Origin: Histoplasma ohiense
Lineage: Eukaryota; Ascomycota; Eurotiomycetes; Onygenales; Ajellomycetaceae
Direction: 5' to 3'
Length of the DNA: 64,000 bases
Assembly: GCA_017607445.1 (NCBI GenBank)
Contig: JAEVHH010000001.1
Coordinates: 7,254,001 to 7,318,000 of the forward strand
Part shown: piece by piece, positions 23,401 through 34,911 of the stretch
Layout of the letters: each line of letters starts with the position of its first letter
Position numbering within the stretch: position 1 is the stretch's first letter
Position numbers and translations under genes: made by a program
The notes under the pieces: model-generated
Databases searched by the model: none
Seen by the model: the letters and a program-made list of their open reading frames with translations, nothing else
What the model was told of the DNA's origin: nothing

Positions 23401-25303
23401 TGCTGCTTGAAATCAAGTCCCCCGGAAGATTGAAGAAAAATGACACACGTCGTTTACGCGAGGGAAAATGGGATTGTGATATCCGAAAATAATTAAGAGC
23501 AAGCCGCAATTAATGTCTTCCTAATCGACTCGTCGTTGGCCAGGATGAACCCAAAAAGACAGGAAAAATAAAAAGAAAAATTGCAGAAGGGAAGAAGAAA
23601 AGGGATTTCCATTTCTGACAGGTTTGAGGAATTTTTATTGGCGTAATGAGATTGTTTCCTGTCCATAGAAGGAAAACAATTGACTGGATGTCTGGCTTTT
23701 CCACATGCCTTTCACTCGCTGTATGTTCAGCCTCAGAAAGGATCTTGTGGCTGAAAATAACTTCTGGTGGATAGCGCCCCAAGCACGGCGGGCACCATAC
23801 CTGACAAGCAGCAACGAAAACAGAAGGAAAACGTGACAACGGTTGCGTTTTCCCCACTTGGGCTCGTTCACATCCCCTTCGAGGCTTTTGGGCGCCATCC
23901 TTGGGCCTTGGCTGTACGGGCCCTATGAAAAGAATGGACCAAGGAACTTTGCCGTGTCGTCCTGATTGGAGCGCTAAGTTGTTGAATTATCTAAGACGCT
24001 AGAAGCTTATGGATGAAATTGGCGTTTCTGGCTTAGACATGGGGCAAAATACGCCCGCGTATTTTTCGTAATTTCCCATACACGTACGATTGTTCTCCGC
24101 CCTTTTTCTTTTCTTTTTTTCTTGGCTTGCCTTTTGTGTTTTGCCGATATCGCTTGCGGCGGTCAAATGCCTCCACTCGGTGCTAGCTCAGAGTTGCCAA
24201 AGAGGCGCCGCATTCCCACCCCATACGAGGAAGAGGTGGGGGGGGGGAAGATTTGGGAAATTGGAGGACCGAAGTGCCGGCGTTGAAGTTCGGGCATCGG
24301 TGGTAGAAGAACTCCAGCGCCATCGTATACCTTGTTCCCAGAGAAAAGAATCAAGCCTCAGTTCTGGAAAGATCTAGGCAACGACAAGGGAATCGGGCAT
24401 AAAGAACAAACTTCTCCCTTGATCTTCGAGAAGGTGCATCCCAACCTCTCCGATAAAGTTCGCGACGGATATATCAGTTGGGGCGAATGGCGAATCCATC
24501 TTCTCGGGATCTCGGGGAATGCTCACGACGAGGAATAAGCGTTGCTTTTTTCCCCTCCAAGTCTCCTGTATCCAGCATCAGCAATCTCCACTCCCCTCTC
24601 GTTATCAAATGATCATCCATCACCAGGAGCGATCCAGGCAGCTCGTATTGAGAAGAGGTGCTGGTGTGCTCCGTACCCCACACCTTCAAAGGTGTCCACG
24701 TCCAACCCCCGTAACTTTGCTTCGTTCTCTGCCAAAGATGGGCCCTTGAGCTCTCGGTTTGGGATCCGTGAAGCCCCCTGCCAAGATATCCCTTGGAAAT
24801 ATGAGAACTGGAGGAAATAATCATCCCAAAACCCCTCACAGCACCACAATCAAGAGCTGACATTTCAACAGCCCTCTGGTTGTCTTGGGCGGCGGTGTAG
24901 CAAACCCGTGTCTCGGACTTCGTTGCCCCGTCCCCCCCCGCATTGCTCGCACCTGATCAACCACAGGTTACTTGTTATGATTTGCCCAAAAAATGAGCCT
25001 GGGGGGACACCGCTTCACGTGACCGACCAGTATCGAGCGGAATTCTGAAGCCCTCCTGGTCGTTGGCGGAGATGAGGCAACCCTGCTCGTGAGGGCCCCG
25101 TTTCATCTGCGCAGACTGCACTGCTGCTGACACTGCGAGTCGATGAAAGAATGAGGCTCTGTCATCAAGGGTGCGAGGTGCGATGATTGGCTCCGTTGTT
25201 CTATTTTTCCTCCCTCTGGGTAAGCGGTAGTGATTCCCCGGAGCTGCGGATGCGTTCTTGTGATAAAACTGAGAAATGAGACCAATATGGGATGTTTGAT
25301 GGG

Positions 25304-25324
25304 TTTTTTTTTTTTTTTTTTTTT
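25304..25324. repeat. poly(T) run, 21 nt
   Basis: Uninterrupted T homopolymer in the gene-poor region. Confidence 0.9.
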
Positions 25325-26986
25325 CGTAGGGCGGTGCTCGACTTCCATATGCACTCCCTCACTTCTCAACTTCAGGCTCCTGGGCTTTATTCTTGCAAAT
25401 TCTCTCATTCTGAGGACCCATTGCCTTCCATGGGAAAGTGGTGGACATGCCAAATTCATGCTTCCCTGTGTCGAGGCGAACCCCGTTTCAGTGCTGCCTC
25501 CTGCCAAGCAACACCCTCACATCCCCCCTGCTTTGCATGGGGTGATGGCGTGTTTTCCTTGAAGCTCGCTGCTAGTTTCATGCACGTTGACCTTTAGGTT
25601 CAGCTACACGAATACAAGATGTTCCGTCATACTTTACCGTATTCAGCTACATCTCACCCGTAATTCTCGTTATTGCGGAAAGGAAAAAGAAAAACAACTC
25701 CCGCGCGCCGTGGTAACCAACTCCCGGAATCTGCGATATTTGCGCTTCGCAAGACAGAGTGGTAGGGAAGGGAAAAGCTGACGCGAAAAGCAAATACAGG
25801 GGCTAGTTTTCTCGCTCCTTTGGGGTTGAAGGAGAAGCAGGGGGAAGGGGGAACTGATTTTCTGCAAATCACAAATCACCCATTTTGTTTCATCACAAAG
25901 CAGCGTCTTAAATCTCAAAATACAGTACAAACAAGTTCTCCATCAGACCGCTCTGTATCGTTATTGATTATTTCCAACCAACCCCCATCACAAGTGGATC
26001 TCAATAATCAAGAAATAATTCGTGAACTATTAATTTACCATGATGCTGACAACCCTCTTTTCATTAACCATTCTTGATAATCTGCATAATGGTAAGATCG
26101 GCTCCTCAAATGGATCAACATGATTTCAAGTGAAATGATGCGCGAGTGGTGTACATCATTGTTGACGATTATGCACATTTTTATTTCTTTCTCACACGAG
26201 CCTGTGGTCAAGAGGTCGCCGAACTTCCAACACATCAGCAGGGCCTCGTGAGTAATTGACAACTGATCTTGATCTGACAATCATCAAAGCCAAAGATCGT
26301 AGGTTTAGCAAAGAAATGTAAAAAGTGTACTACGGAGTAGAGTTTGGTCCAAAGGGCCCTAGAATATTCTATCTTCGATCGATTGATCTCCCAGACCAAA
26401 CGCCGCTCCTTCTACCAAACCATCATCCCCGCCAGCGTGTTGTGTAGCACGGCCATGCTAACTTCTAAGCCCAGGGGCGAAAAAAATAAAAAGGGAAAAA
26501 GGAAAAAAAAAAAAAAAAAAACACCCAACCAACACTTGGAAGTTGGAACTAAAACGCGGGCACTACCCAAGGCTCTCCCTCTTTTTTAGCTGATGCTTCT
26601 TCCACGCGGGTTTCTGTCCAAGCGCCCTGAGCTAGCTGTTGTTCCATACCCCTTTCAGCCTTTCAGCCTTCAAGGCTTTCGTTGAGGAAACCAACGCGGC
26701 TAAGGGTTTTAACCTCATGCCTCTAAATTTTTCGGCACGTTCCGAAAACTTGACGCGGAGCGCGGTGCGTTGGGAGTTTAGGAGAGCTACTACTTAGTAA
26801 CTCATGGTGACGTGCAGGCGGGTGGTTAGGCGTAGGCCTGTTCTCAACAAAATATATTAAATGTCCAAGTGAAAGGTAAAGATTCAAGCCTATATGGTAA
26901 CATAACATAGTCGCTGGACTGGGAAAAAAAAGAAAGCTCCGAACGACACGGGATTGTAAAACATCATTCTGCTCGACTACAAAACG

Positions 26987-27021
<35 letters not shown>
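26987..27021. repeat. poly(A) run, 35 nt
   Basis: Uninterrupted A homopolymer, the longest in the window, in the gene-poor region. Confidence 0.9.
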
Positions 27022-27022
<1 letters not shown>

Positions 27023-28044
27023 CATGCATACCTTATCTATTCGTTTGCAATAGGGCATTGACGGGTTTTGCTGAATGAGCCCCTATGGCAATGTCTGTTC
27101 TATCCACAACCCTTACGCACAGCATTCCATTCCGTACATGGGCATGGATGCAATCGTATGCACTTTGCATTTGGTGATTGGAAACAATAAGCGAAGCTCA
27201 TCTAAGTTTCGGATCAGAGATTGGACCGGATCTCGAGTCCGCAGCAAAGCACATGTAGAGCGGGTATCTTCATTCGCCCTTCCTTCGCAACCAATCTTTG
27301 ACAACGAGATTTCAGATCTATCATCCGTTTCCATGTTCCCACGAACTTTGAAGTGTGTTTTGAATGGCGCAATTGATCGAACCAGGTTTTGCCGAAAACA
27401 GGGAAGATGACGTGACTGGAAAACAGAGTTGGGGCATTGTTTCCTTGGTCCAGGGAAGCCAGCAGAAAGTCAGATCACAATGCGCCCCCAGAAAATGGAG
27501 GGAAACAATAATCTGCGAAGCTTGCCCGGATACAATTTGGTTTTCCCACGTCAAATAAACTTCAGGGAGCTAACTCTACCCAATCTCGGGCCAGCGATGA
27601 ACCAAAGTTTTGGTTTCAGGCATGGACCATACCGCCCCCTTGTATGTACAGTACATTGCATGTTGTCCCATTCACGGAGAAGAGTAAATAAAAAATATGA
27701 GCGCATCCGCGTGACTCTTGCAGCCCGCATCGCGCATGTCCCGTGGGACTTGGGCCCAGGGAAAATAATCATAATCATAATCGTAATCATAATAGGGGAG
27801 AAAGGAGAAAAGGACCCTGGCACCCTGAACCCTGGAACTCAACTGGCTGTACTCCGTATTTTGAGGATTGAGAAGGATGAATGGAGAGAAAAAGGGGGGT
27901 TGCTTGCGCGTCCATGGCGAATGCTCTGGAGAATCGAGATGTAGCTTACAGCGTACACTGTCCCCCTCTTCGTCCCAAAGCCCCATCCAGCGCGTTTTGA
28001 TGAGGATGATGATGATAATGATGATGATATTTCCAGCAGCTTTT

Positions 28045-28045
<1 letters not shown>

Positions 28046-28076
<31 letters not shown>
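28046..28076. repeat. poly(A) run, 31 nt
   Basis: Uninterrupted A homopolymer, preceded by a GAT-rich simple repeat (28000-28026). Confidence 0.9.
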
Positions 28077-28078
<2 letters not shown>

Positions 28079-30282
28079 AACAACAACAAGATGCTCACAC
28101 AACGATAGTAACTCATCGACATGGGAGGGCAACCAGGAAACTCACATCTGATTGGTCTTTCTCGGTTTTCTTTTTCCCTTTGTTTTTTGCGATATGTGAG
28201 CAAAAATGATCCAGAGGACTGCTCCAGACATCAACGGGCGTTGGATTTATGCAGGAGCATCCCTTTGGCTGCCGGTATTGGTCAATACCAAAATTACGAG
28301 ACAACCTCGCTTGTTTGACGTTGCAGCATGGGCTGAGACGGTTCAGACGGGGAGTTGGGGGTTGAAGCATGCCCATTTCTGCGCTCTCTGCATGGGTATG
28401 GGTCTCTCGAGTCTCTGGTCCTGTTGACCGAGTCAGTCGAGAAGTTGGCGTTCCTGGGCCGGAGGGATAGATTCTTCCAAGCGACAGCTTCTCCGCCTTG
28501 CTTTCGACAAGCCTGGAGCGCATGGACAGCTGAATCCTCGTGTACTCCGTACTGCGTTCAACAATCGACGAAGGGAGGAAAACTGCCGAAGAATACGGTG
28601 GTCAAAGCACGTTTCTCATCCAATAATGAACGGAGATAGTCGACTCCTCTGGCGAAATGGTGCATTCACGGAGTTCTCCGTATGGAATCCCGTCATTCAA
28701 TTATTTTTTTTCACCTTTCCGCCATAAGCCTGACCCCATGGGTGGAAAGCATGAGGAGAGGAAAGGCCTGTCATGTTGTTCTGCTTTCCTTCTTGGCCTC
28801 ATCATCCCTGCCTTGACCCTCTCCACCAGAACGAAATAGGAAAATGGACGCGAACTTGTCGTTGGAGCGGCGATGATGCTCTCGTCAACCAAGCTGACTC
28901 TCTGCTCCAAAAATACCTGGAGTGCCGATTATGGATGATTACATGCACAGATGTTCAGTGTCATTTCTACTTTTTAACAGGCCTCGATCCCAGTGGCGGA
29001 CAGCTCCAACAAATATATCTAAACCCTGATGCTTGCCAGCACCCCTGGACCCATGGGGTCAATGTCAAGACTGGTAGCAGACAGCGTCAGATGTGACGTC
29101 AGGTGAAATTCTATGGGTGTGAGAATCATTCATTGTTCTTGAACAACACAACACACCGGTGGAGGCTTGTCTCAATTAGACCTTGGAATCAGAAAAAAGA
29201 ATTTCAAGATGTGGGCAAAGAGCACATTCCACGACCCATATTAACCCACCCGTGGAGCAGATGAGGCGTATTGGCGCCTCAATTCCCTGCAGAACACCTC
29301 TACGAATTTGATTTTGATTGCCTGAGATAGAGAGGCAATATGATGAAATGATACATCGCATTGTATCAGCAGGCCCATACTCAAAAGACTAGCACTCTTC
29401 GTTTTACCCGGTGGAGTGAAGTTTTTCGCAGTGTCACCGCGAAGAGTGCACCACGAAGAGTGCTCTGCCAACATATCTTGGTTCTTGAAAGCGTTAGCAG
29501 GTTGGCTGTATGCCATAGCCTTGCGCGCTGCATCGACGCTGCTGCAGCCTTATCGACCCCTTTCACGGAGCCCATTCCTACCAAACAATCCCATTGACCT
29601 TGACGTCCTGCAAGGCCGGTATATCCTGAACCCGGTGCTGCCAATACGAGAAAATTGCATGAAACAATGATAAAAAAAGATTACACTCTACGTATGACTA
29701 TATAATAATGATTGCTGTAAGCAGAAACTGCGCTTGGCTGGCGACGCGCCTGCTTGCGCCGTAAATATTAATCACCGTTTCAATTATACCTGCATAAACT
29801 GAGCAAGGCTTTCATATAGCTCTGACGTCCATAGTCACTCACTAATCCAGCTACCCCCATTCCCTGATGAATCTACTTGGTTTGATTCAAAAAGGCAACA
29901 CATGCGCAAGAATACCCTATTTCGTTATATCGTCTCCTGCTATCAATGGTGTCCGTACTGCAAGGATGGATACCAACCACCAAGCATCATTACTGCTCCA
30001 CGGACGCAGAGAAGATATGAGCGCAACCTTCAATGAAACATACAATCACCGCCTCATGAGACAAAGTTCATCACCCACAGCTTCACGCTTTCTACCATGC
30101 CTTGGCTGAAAGAGCGCAGAACAACTTAACCCAGCGTGAACTCACTACCCTCACATTACACGGAATGCAGCCGCTACGCTCCCAGACGAGCCACTGCTAC
30201 CCACAGCAACCACAGACACCAACCACCTGATCACTGACTCCAAATCCCAGCCTCTATAAGCGCTCATATTCCACCCCAGCGC

Positions 30283-30303
30283 AAAAAAAAAAAAAAAAAA
30301 AAA
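30283..30303. repeat. poly(A) run, 21 nt
   Basis: Uninterrupted A homopolymer in the gene-poor region. Confidence 0.9.
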
Positions 30304-31848
30304 CGAGTGCTCGAACAGCCTACACACGGGGATGATCTCTCATAAATCCCTATGTTTCAATAAGCAGAGAACAGCGCTCAGAGAGCACAGCTGTAAGCTT
30401 GTCTCTTCACTCCGTGTTGGAGCGTGATGGACGAACCCCCTTCTGTGGAAAGGTATGCTGGTCATAGATCAACACTGATAGCATCTCTATCTAGCAGCTC
30501 AGGACTCGGCGCAGGGAAGAAAGAAACACTGAAATGGCGACGGATGGTTCTGTGATTAATCGCAACACTCAGAACTACCATAGGGAAATATAAAATAAGA
30601 ACGTGTGCAGAATAAGAGTTTGGTGTCTCGAATTCTTCATCCATCTTTGTCCTTTTGTATGTACTGTACTAGTTAATACATCCATTTTGATATCAAAACC
30701 TATCATCGATATTGAATGTTTCGGCTTAGGCGCGTATCGTATCTGACTGGCCTTTCCGAATGAAGGAACTTCACTCTCTCCAGTTCAAACGCATTCTTTC
30801 TCTCATCTGGGTATATAATAGATTTCTTCCATTTACCATTTACTCAAATGATATACTTTGATTATTTCATATTGGAATTCTCATGTGGGTTGGGAGGTTT
30901 TTATCTCTAATGTACCGTTATGTATGTGGACATACAATACATCCACATATATATGTTATATTTGTGTCTATATTATATTGAATAGTTATTACTCTAGGAT
31001 CATGCACATTGAAAAAAATTATATCGAACCGATCATTACCTGGCAACTACATATATTCCTTTCTTAAAAAGAGTAGTCAAGTCAATTTTTTTTTGCCTCT
31101 GATTAAAACCTGTCTTGTGTGAACATACAGACAACTAGATAATAAATAGTAGTGAAAGAGAAGCGAGCAGAAGCAGTCCAATTTTAGGCGCACTTCGAAT
31201 CACAATGGCAATACTTATAACCTGTATGGAAGAGCAACCAAGCACGTAAACAAACTAATCAATAACTGAGCTATTTTTAAAAAACGTCGGTCATGCTACA
31301 AACCTAGGCCCATGTGAGAGTTACTACTGTTGCTCATCGCTAAAGCAATGTAAAGCAATAATAACGTATCGAAATAACAAAAATGATGGCAATCGGAGGC
31401 AAAAGTATTAAAGGCGGTAGGGAGCAGAAAAAAATAAGAAAAAAGGTAAGTCGAGTCTAAAATCAATTTTTGCAAGAGACATAGGCACGCATAAAAGTTG
31501 CGTAGCCCCGTTTTCAACCTCTGGAAGCGCGAAGGGGGAAAAATACACAGGAAGTTATGCAACTGGGAATGAAGTAGGATAAGAAGACGCGAAAAAGAAA
31601 AAATTTTTTTTAAAAAAAAAGCGTCGTCCGTGGCATGGTAGCCAGTTCGAAACGCGAGGTCTATCAATATCATGAAAGAAACGCCGTCATGATGAGTATA
31701 AATATCTCTAGCAAAGAGAAGAGCGGGAAGGTATCGATGTCGATATCGGAGAGAGATATCCCCATTTGTCTCGAGGACGGGGGAGCTGGACAAGGTCTAC
31801 TACGATACGATGGCTTGATGCGGCTGCATATCAAGAGTTATTATGGCC

Positions 31849-34269
31849 TTACCAGCGGCGATTATTGCCCAAAGGTGCGGCATTTGAAGCGGTGAAGCCA
31901 CCGCGACCGCGGCCACGACCACCCCATCGGTTACCGCCGCCACCGCCACTGCCGTAGCGGGCCATTTCGGCAAGGCGAGGATCGATCTGCTGTTTAGATT
32001 CAGAGAGAATAGCAACCAGATCACGAGCCTGCTTAGCATCTATTATTTGAAAAATTAGCATCATGTTTGATACCCGCGGCAAGGATGGGGGAATTCGAGT
32101 GAAAAGTAAACGTACTGTCAGTGGTGAACAGGGTAATTGCAGTCCCCTTGGCACCAGCACGACCTGTCCGGCCGATTCTGTGAACATAATCTTCCGAATT
32201 ATTCGGATAGTCATAGTTCAACACATGAGTAATATCGCGAACATCTTCACACACTTAATGTTAGCGAAAGCGCACAATTGAGAAAGCAAATGGCCTGAGC
32301 CCTTTTCTCAGTCGTGTGAGACTTGATGCATCACTCTCTTCAATCTGTCGAAGATTCATATTTCAATTGTCCATGGGCTGGAAATGAATCGTGGTCCTGG
32401 AATAACCTTGGAAATGCAGCTTGAACAAGTTCAAAAGGAGAAGAACTCTTGTCTCCCTACTTGAAGAGACTACACAGTAGAGAGACGTAATCAGAAGCAC
32501 TGTATGCTACACTGCAAGTAAGTCCAAGGTTCCCCTCGGGACGAGAACCAACGATAGAACCGGAAAGCCGGGACGAACCATGTTTACCAACATGTTATAG
32601 AGTAAAGCATTGGGTCATGGTCACACGACATCAATACGGGTTGGGGAATTCAATAACAGGGTACTGGGGAAGGGAGTATTGGGGGAGACCAAGGTTGCAG
32701 ATTCATCATACCAATACCACGGGAAGCCACATCGGTGGCAACCATGATGGGGCTTTTTCCGGTCTTGAATTCGTTCAAGACCCAATCACGTTCATTTTGT
32801 TGTTTGTCGCCGTGGATAGCTATATACATAGTTAGTACAATAGTGAAAAGATATAGATAGACCAAACTTACAAAGCGCAGGCCATCCATCCTGTCGAAGG
32901 AATCGAGTGATGTCATCAGCAACACGTTTAGTTCCAGTGAAAATGAGGACTTTGGAATGTTTATTGTCCTCCATAATACGGTCAAGATGCTTCGCCATGC
33001 GATCACGTTTCTCGAATTCTGAAACAATTTCCACGATTTGAGTAATCCTGTGGTTAGCAGACAAATCCATAGAGCCAATATTGACCTGAATATAGTCGTG
33101 GAGGAAGTCCTGGGCGAGTTGCCGGACATCTTTGGGCCAGGTAGCAGACCACATGCAAGTTTGTCGGTCAGGACGAATTTGTGAAACAATTTTGCGGATC
33201 TGGGGTTCGAAACCCATGTCAAGCATACGATCTGCTTCATCGAGGACAAGGTAAGTAACACGTCGTAGGTTAGTTTTTCCCGCCTCCAACATGTCGATCA
33301 ACCGGCCTGGAGTGGCGATACAGACTTCGACACCACGAGTCAAGTCACGAATTTGAGGTCCTTTGGGGACACCACCGTATACACAAGTGTTCCGAATACG
33401 AGATGATTTCCCAAATTTCGTAATCTCAGCTTGGATCTGAACTGCCAACTCACGAGTAGGTGCAAGAACAAGGACGATGGGGCCATCTCCTGGAGCGAGC
33501 AGAGGCTGAGCGTTAATGTGAACAATAGCAGGCAAACAATATGTCAAAGTCTTTCCGGATCCAGTTTCGGCAATACCAACCACGTCACGACCAGAGAGGG
33601 CCATGGGCCACCCTTGGGCCTGAATGGCCGTGGGCCTCGCAAATCCTTGGGCTTTGACCTCTGACATAACGTATTGCGGGAAGCCAGCTTCATCAAAAGT
33701 CTCCACTGGTCGAGGAACGTTTTTGCCTTGCACCGTGATTTCATGCTCTTTGCGAAACGCATCGACCTCCTGAGTCGATCGCTGCGAAACATTAGGGTGT
33801 TCTTTGTAGAACGATTTTTCAAATTTGGGCATAGTTGAGAGGTCTAGGGATATTTCAAATTAGTATTTTATGGAAATTGATAATGTCAGTGGTTGCAGAA
33901 CATACCCCAATTTTGCGTTTTCAAGCCGGCGCCAAGGTTTGACATTCTGTCACCCCCAGTGCCACCGCCGTAGCCGCCAGCTCCTCCGTATGAGCCATAA
34001 CCACCGCTGGAGTGGCCGTGCGAGTAACCGTTGCTATTTCCGTAGCCACCACCTCCGTAGCCGCCGCCTCTGTTGATCCCGTGTTAGCTACTGTAATGTT
34101 GGGTTGTCCAAGGACCATGTCGCACAAGTGGCGAACAAGAAGGATCAAATGAATCTCTTCAAATCAAGATGGGACATGATGGGACTGTATCTGCTTACCT
34201 AGAGTAACCACCGCCGCCTCCACCACCATAGTGGTCTCGCGAGGAACCGTAGCCTCCACCGTAGGACAT
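31849..34269 (-). CDS. dbp2: DEAD-box ATP-dependent RNA helicase Dbp2 (p68 family)
   Basis: Nuclear RNA helicase acting in ribosome biogenesis, mRNP assembly and nonsense-mediated decay. Six exons: 34269-34199, 34069-33906, 33843-32872, 32819-32712, 32244-32116 and 32039-31849, for 544 aa, all GT..AG and in frame. The N-terminus is a Gly/Tyr/Ser-rich RNA-binding tail (residues 1-75). Then come KTQNWDLSTMPKFEKSFYKE, the Q motif (GFARPTAIQAQGWP), motif I AETGSGKT, Ia PTREL, II DEAD (VLDEADRMLDMGFE), III SAT, motif V region VATDVASRGIDVRD and motif VI HRIGRTGRAG. An RGG-type tail ends GNNRRW. Intron 4 (467 nt) splits the codon after VASRGI, the position where yeast DBP2 carries its long intron. 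Ded1 is excluded by the p68-type tails and the HGDKQQNERDWVL segment. Confidence 0.96.
32245..32711 (-). promoter_or_regulatory. long, position-conserved intron 4 of dbp2
   Basis: 467 nt, donor GTATGA and branch site GCTAAC 15-20 nt before the AAG acceptor. It interrupts the glycine/aspartate codon stretch of motif V (VASRGI|DVRD). All other dbp2 introns are 52-129 nt. Yeast DBP2 has a single, unusually long intron at this place, involved in feedback control of its own mRNA. A like role here is inferred. Confidence 0.75.
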
Positions 34270-34911
34270 GATTCCTGACGAAGATATTGACCTTTTTGTT
34301 GGTATAGAGGGAAAAGAACTTGTTGGAAATGAGATGGAAAAAATATCGCGTTCAGTTGACTTTTATTGGTCTTGGGTCTATCTTGCAAAAGCGACAAATA
34401 TGGTCTACGCGCAAGAGACGTGAATAGGACTGCGATATAAATCGCGGCGGATAGATAGGAAGGGACAAGAGAGAGGATGGGAGGAAGGATGAAGAAAGAA
34501 AGGAAAGGAAATTCCGCCAGGAAAAAGGCGGCAGAAAAAAAAAATAAAACAGGAAGCGAGTGGCGCGCTTGTCCCAAAATAGTTAGTTCAATCAGCTAGT
34601 CTTTCTTAGGAAGTCCTGGGTCTGGCTGCTGAGTCATCGTCGTTTCTCCCAACAGCATGAATGTATGAGAACTGCGTGGATTCGGTTAATTCAGGCAAGG
34701 GACTGGAAATATGAAATCGCAGCTTGGTATCCGAGTCTTCCTGGGGAAATCTCCGCTGAGGGTTTCCCGAGAATTAGAAACAAGGCAAAGCCGAACATGA
34801 ACCGTGTTCAACTCTGTGCCCTGTCCGACCCAAAGTATATATTGCTAGCGAAGTGAACCGACATAGAGCTCTATATTCTGTATATCTACTACATCTTTCA
34901 GACCCAATCCA
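34270..34911. promoter_or_regulatory. dbp2 promoter and leader / thi20 3' flank
   Basis: 642 bp between the thi20 stop and the dbp2 start. On the dbp2 strand the region just upstream of the ATG is C/T-rich (about 34440-34550), a usual core promoter feature of strongly expressed fungal genes. No other gene is seen. Confidence 0.5.

Larger units (their letters stand above)
19424..31848. other. 12.4-kb gene-poor region with poly(A)/poly(T) runs
   Basis: Between the con7 start and the dbp2 stop, both on the minus strand, I find no coding region, tRNA or transposon that I can defend. The first part should contain the con7 promoter and leader. Base composition is ordinary, not the extreme A/T of RIP-mutated repeats. 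It is marked by long homopolymers: A33 at 23270, T21 at 25304, A19 at 26503, A35 at 26987, A31 at 28046 and A21 at 30283. There is also a perfect 22-bp tandem duplication at 23357-23400, simple GAT/ATC repeats at 27770-27795 and 28000-28026, and three copies of the motif TACTCCGTA. One plus-strand stretch (24332-24535) reads protein-like but stands alone. Confidence 0.5.

Noticed and set aside
24332..24863. Protein-like open frames on both strands in the gene-poor region
   Set aside because: No recognisable family, no consistent exon chain, and both strands open at once, which is common by chance in G/C-balanced DNA.
31640..31670. tRNA B-box-like string GTTCGAAAC
   Set aside because: The flanking bases do not form a T-arm stem and there is no acceptor stem or A-box at the right distance.
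19424..31848. RIP-mutated transposon block
   Set aside because: Base composition is not A/T-extreme and no transposase or reverse transcriptase remnants are readable.
33200..33216. Perfect T-arm-like GGTTCGAAACC
   Set aside because: It is coding sequence of dbp2 (GFEPQIRK region) on the other strand and no cloverleaf can be built.
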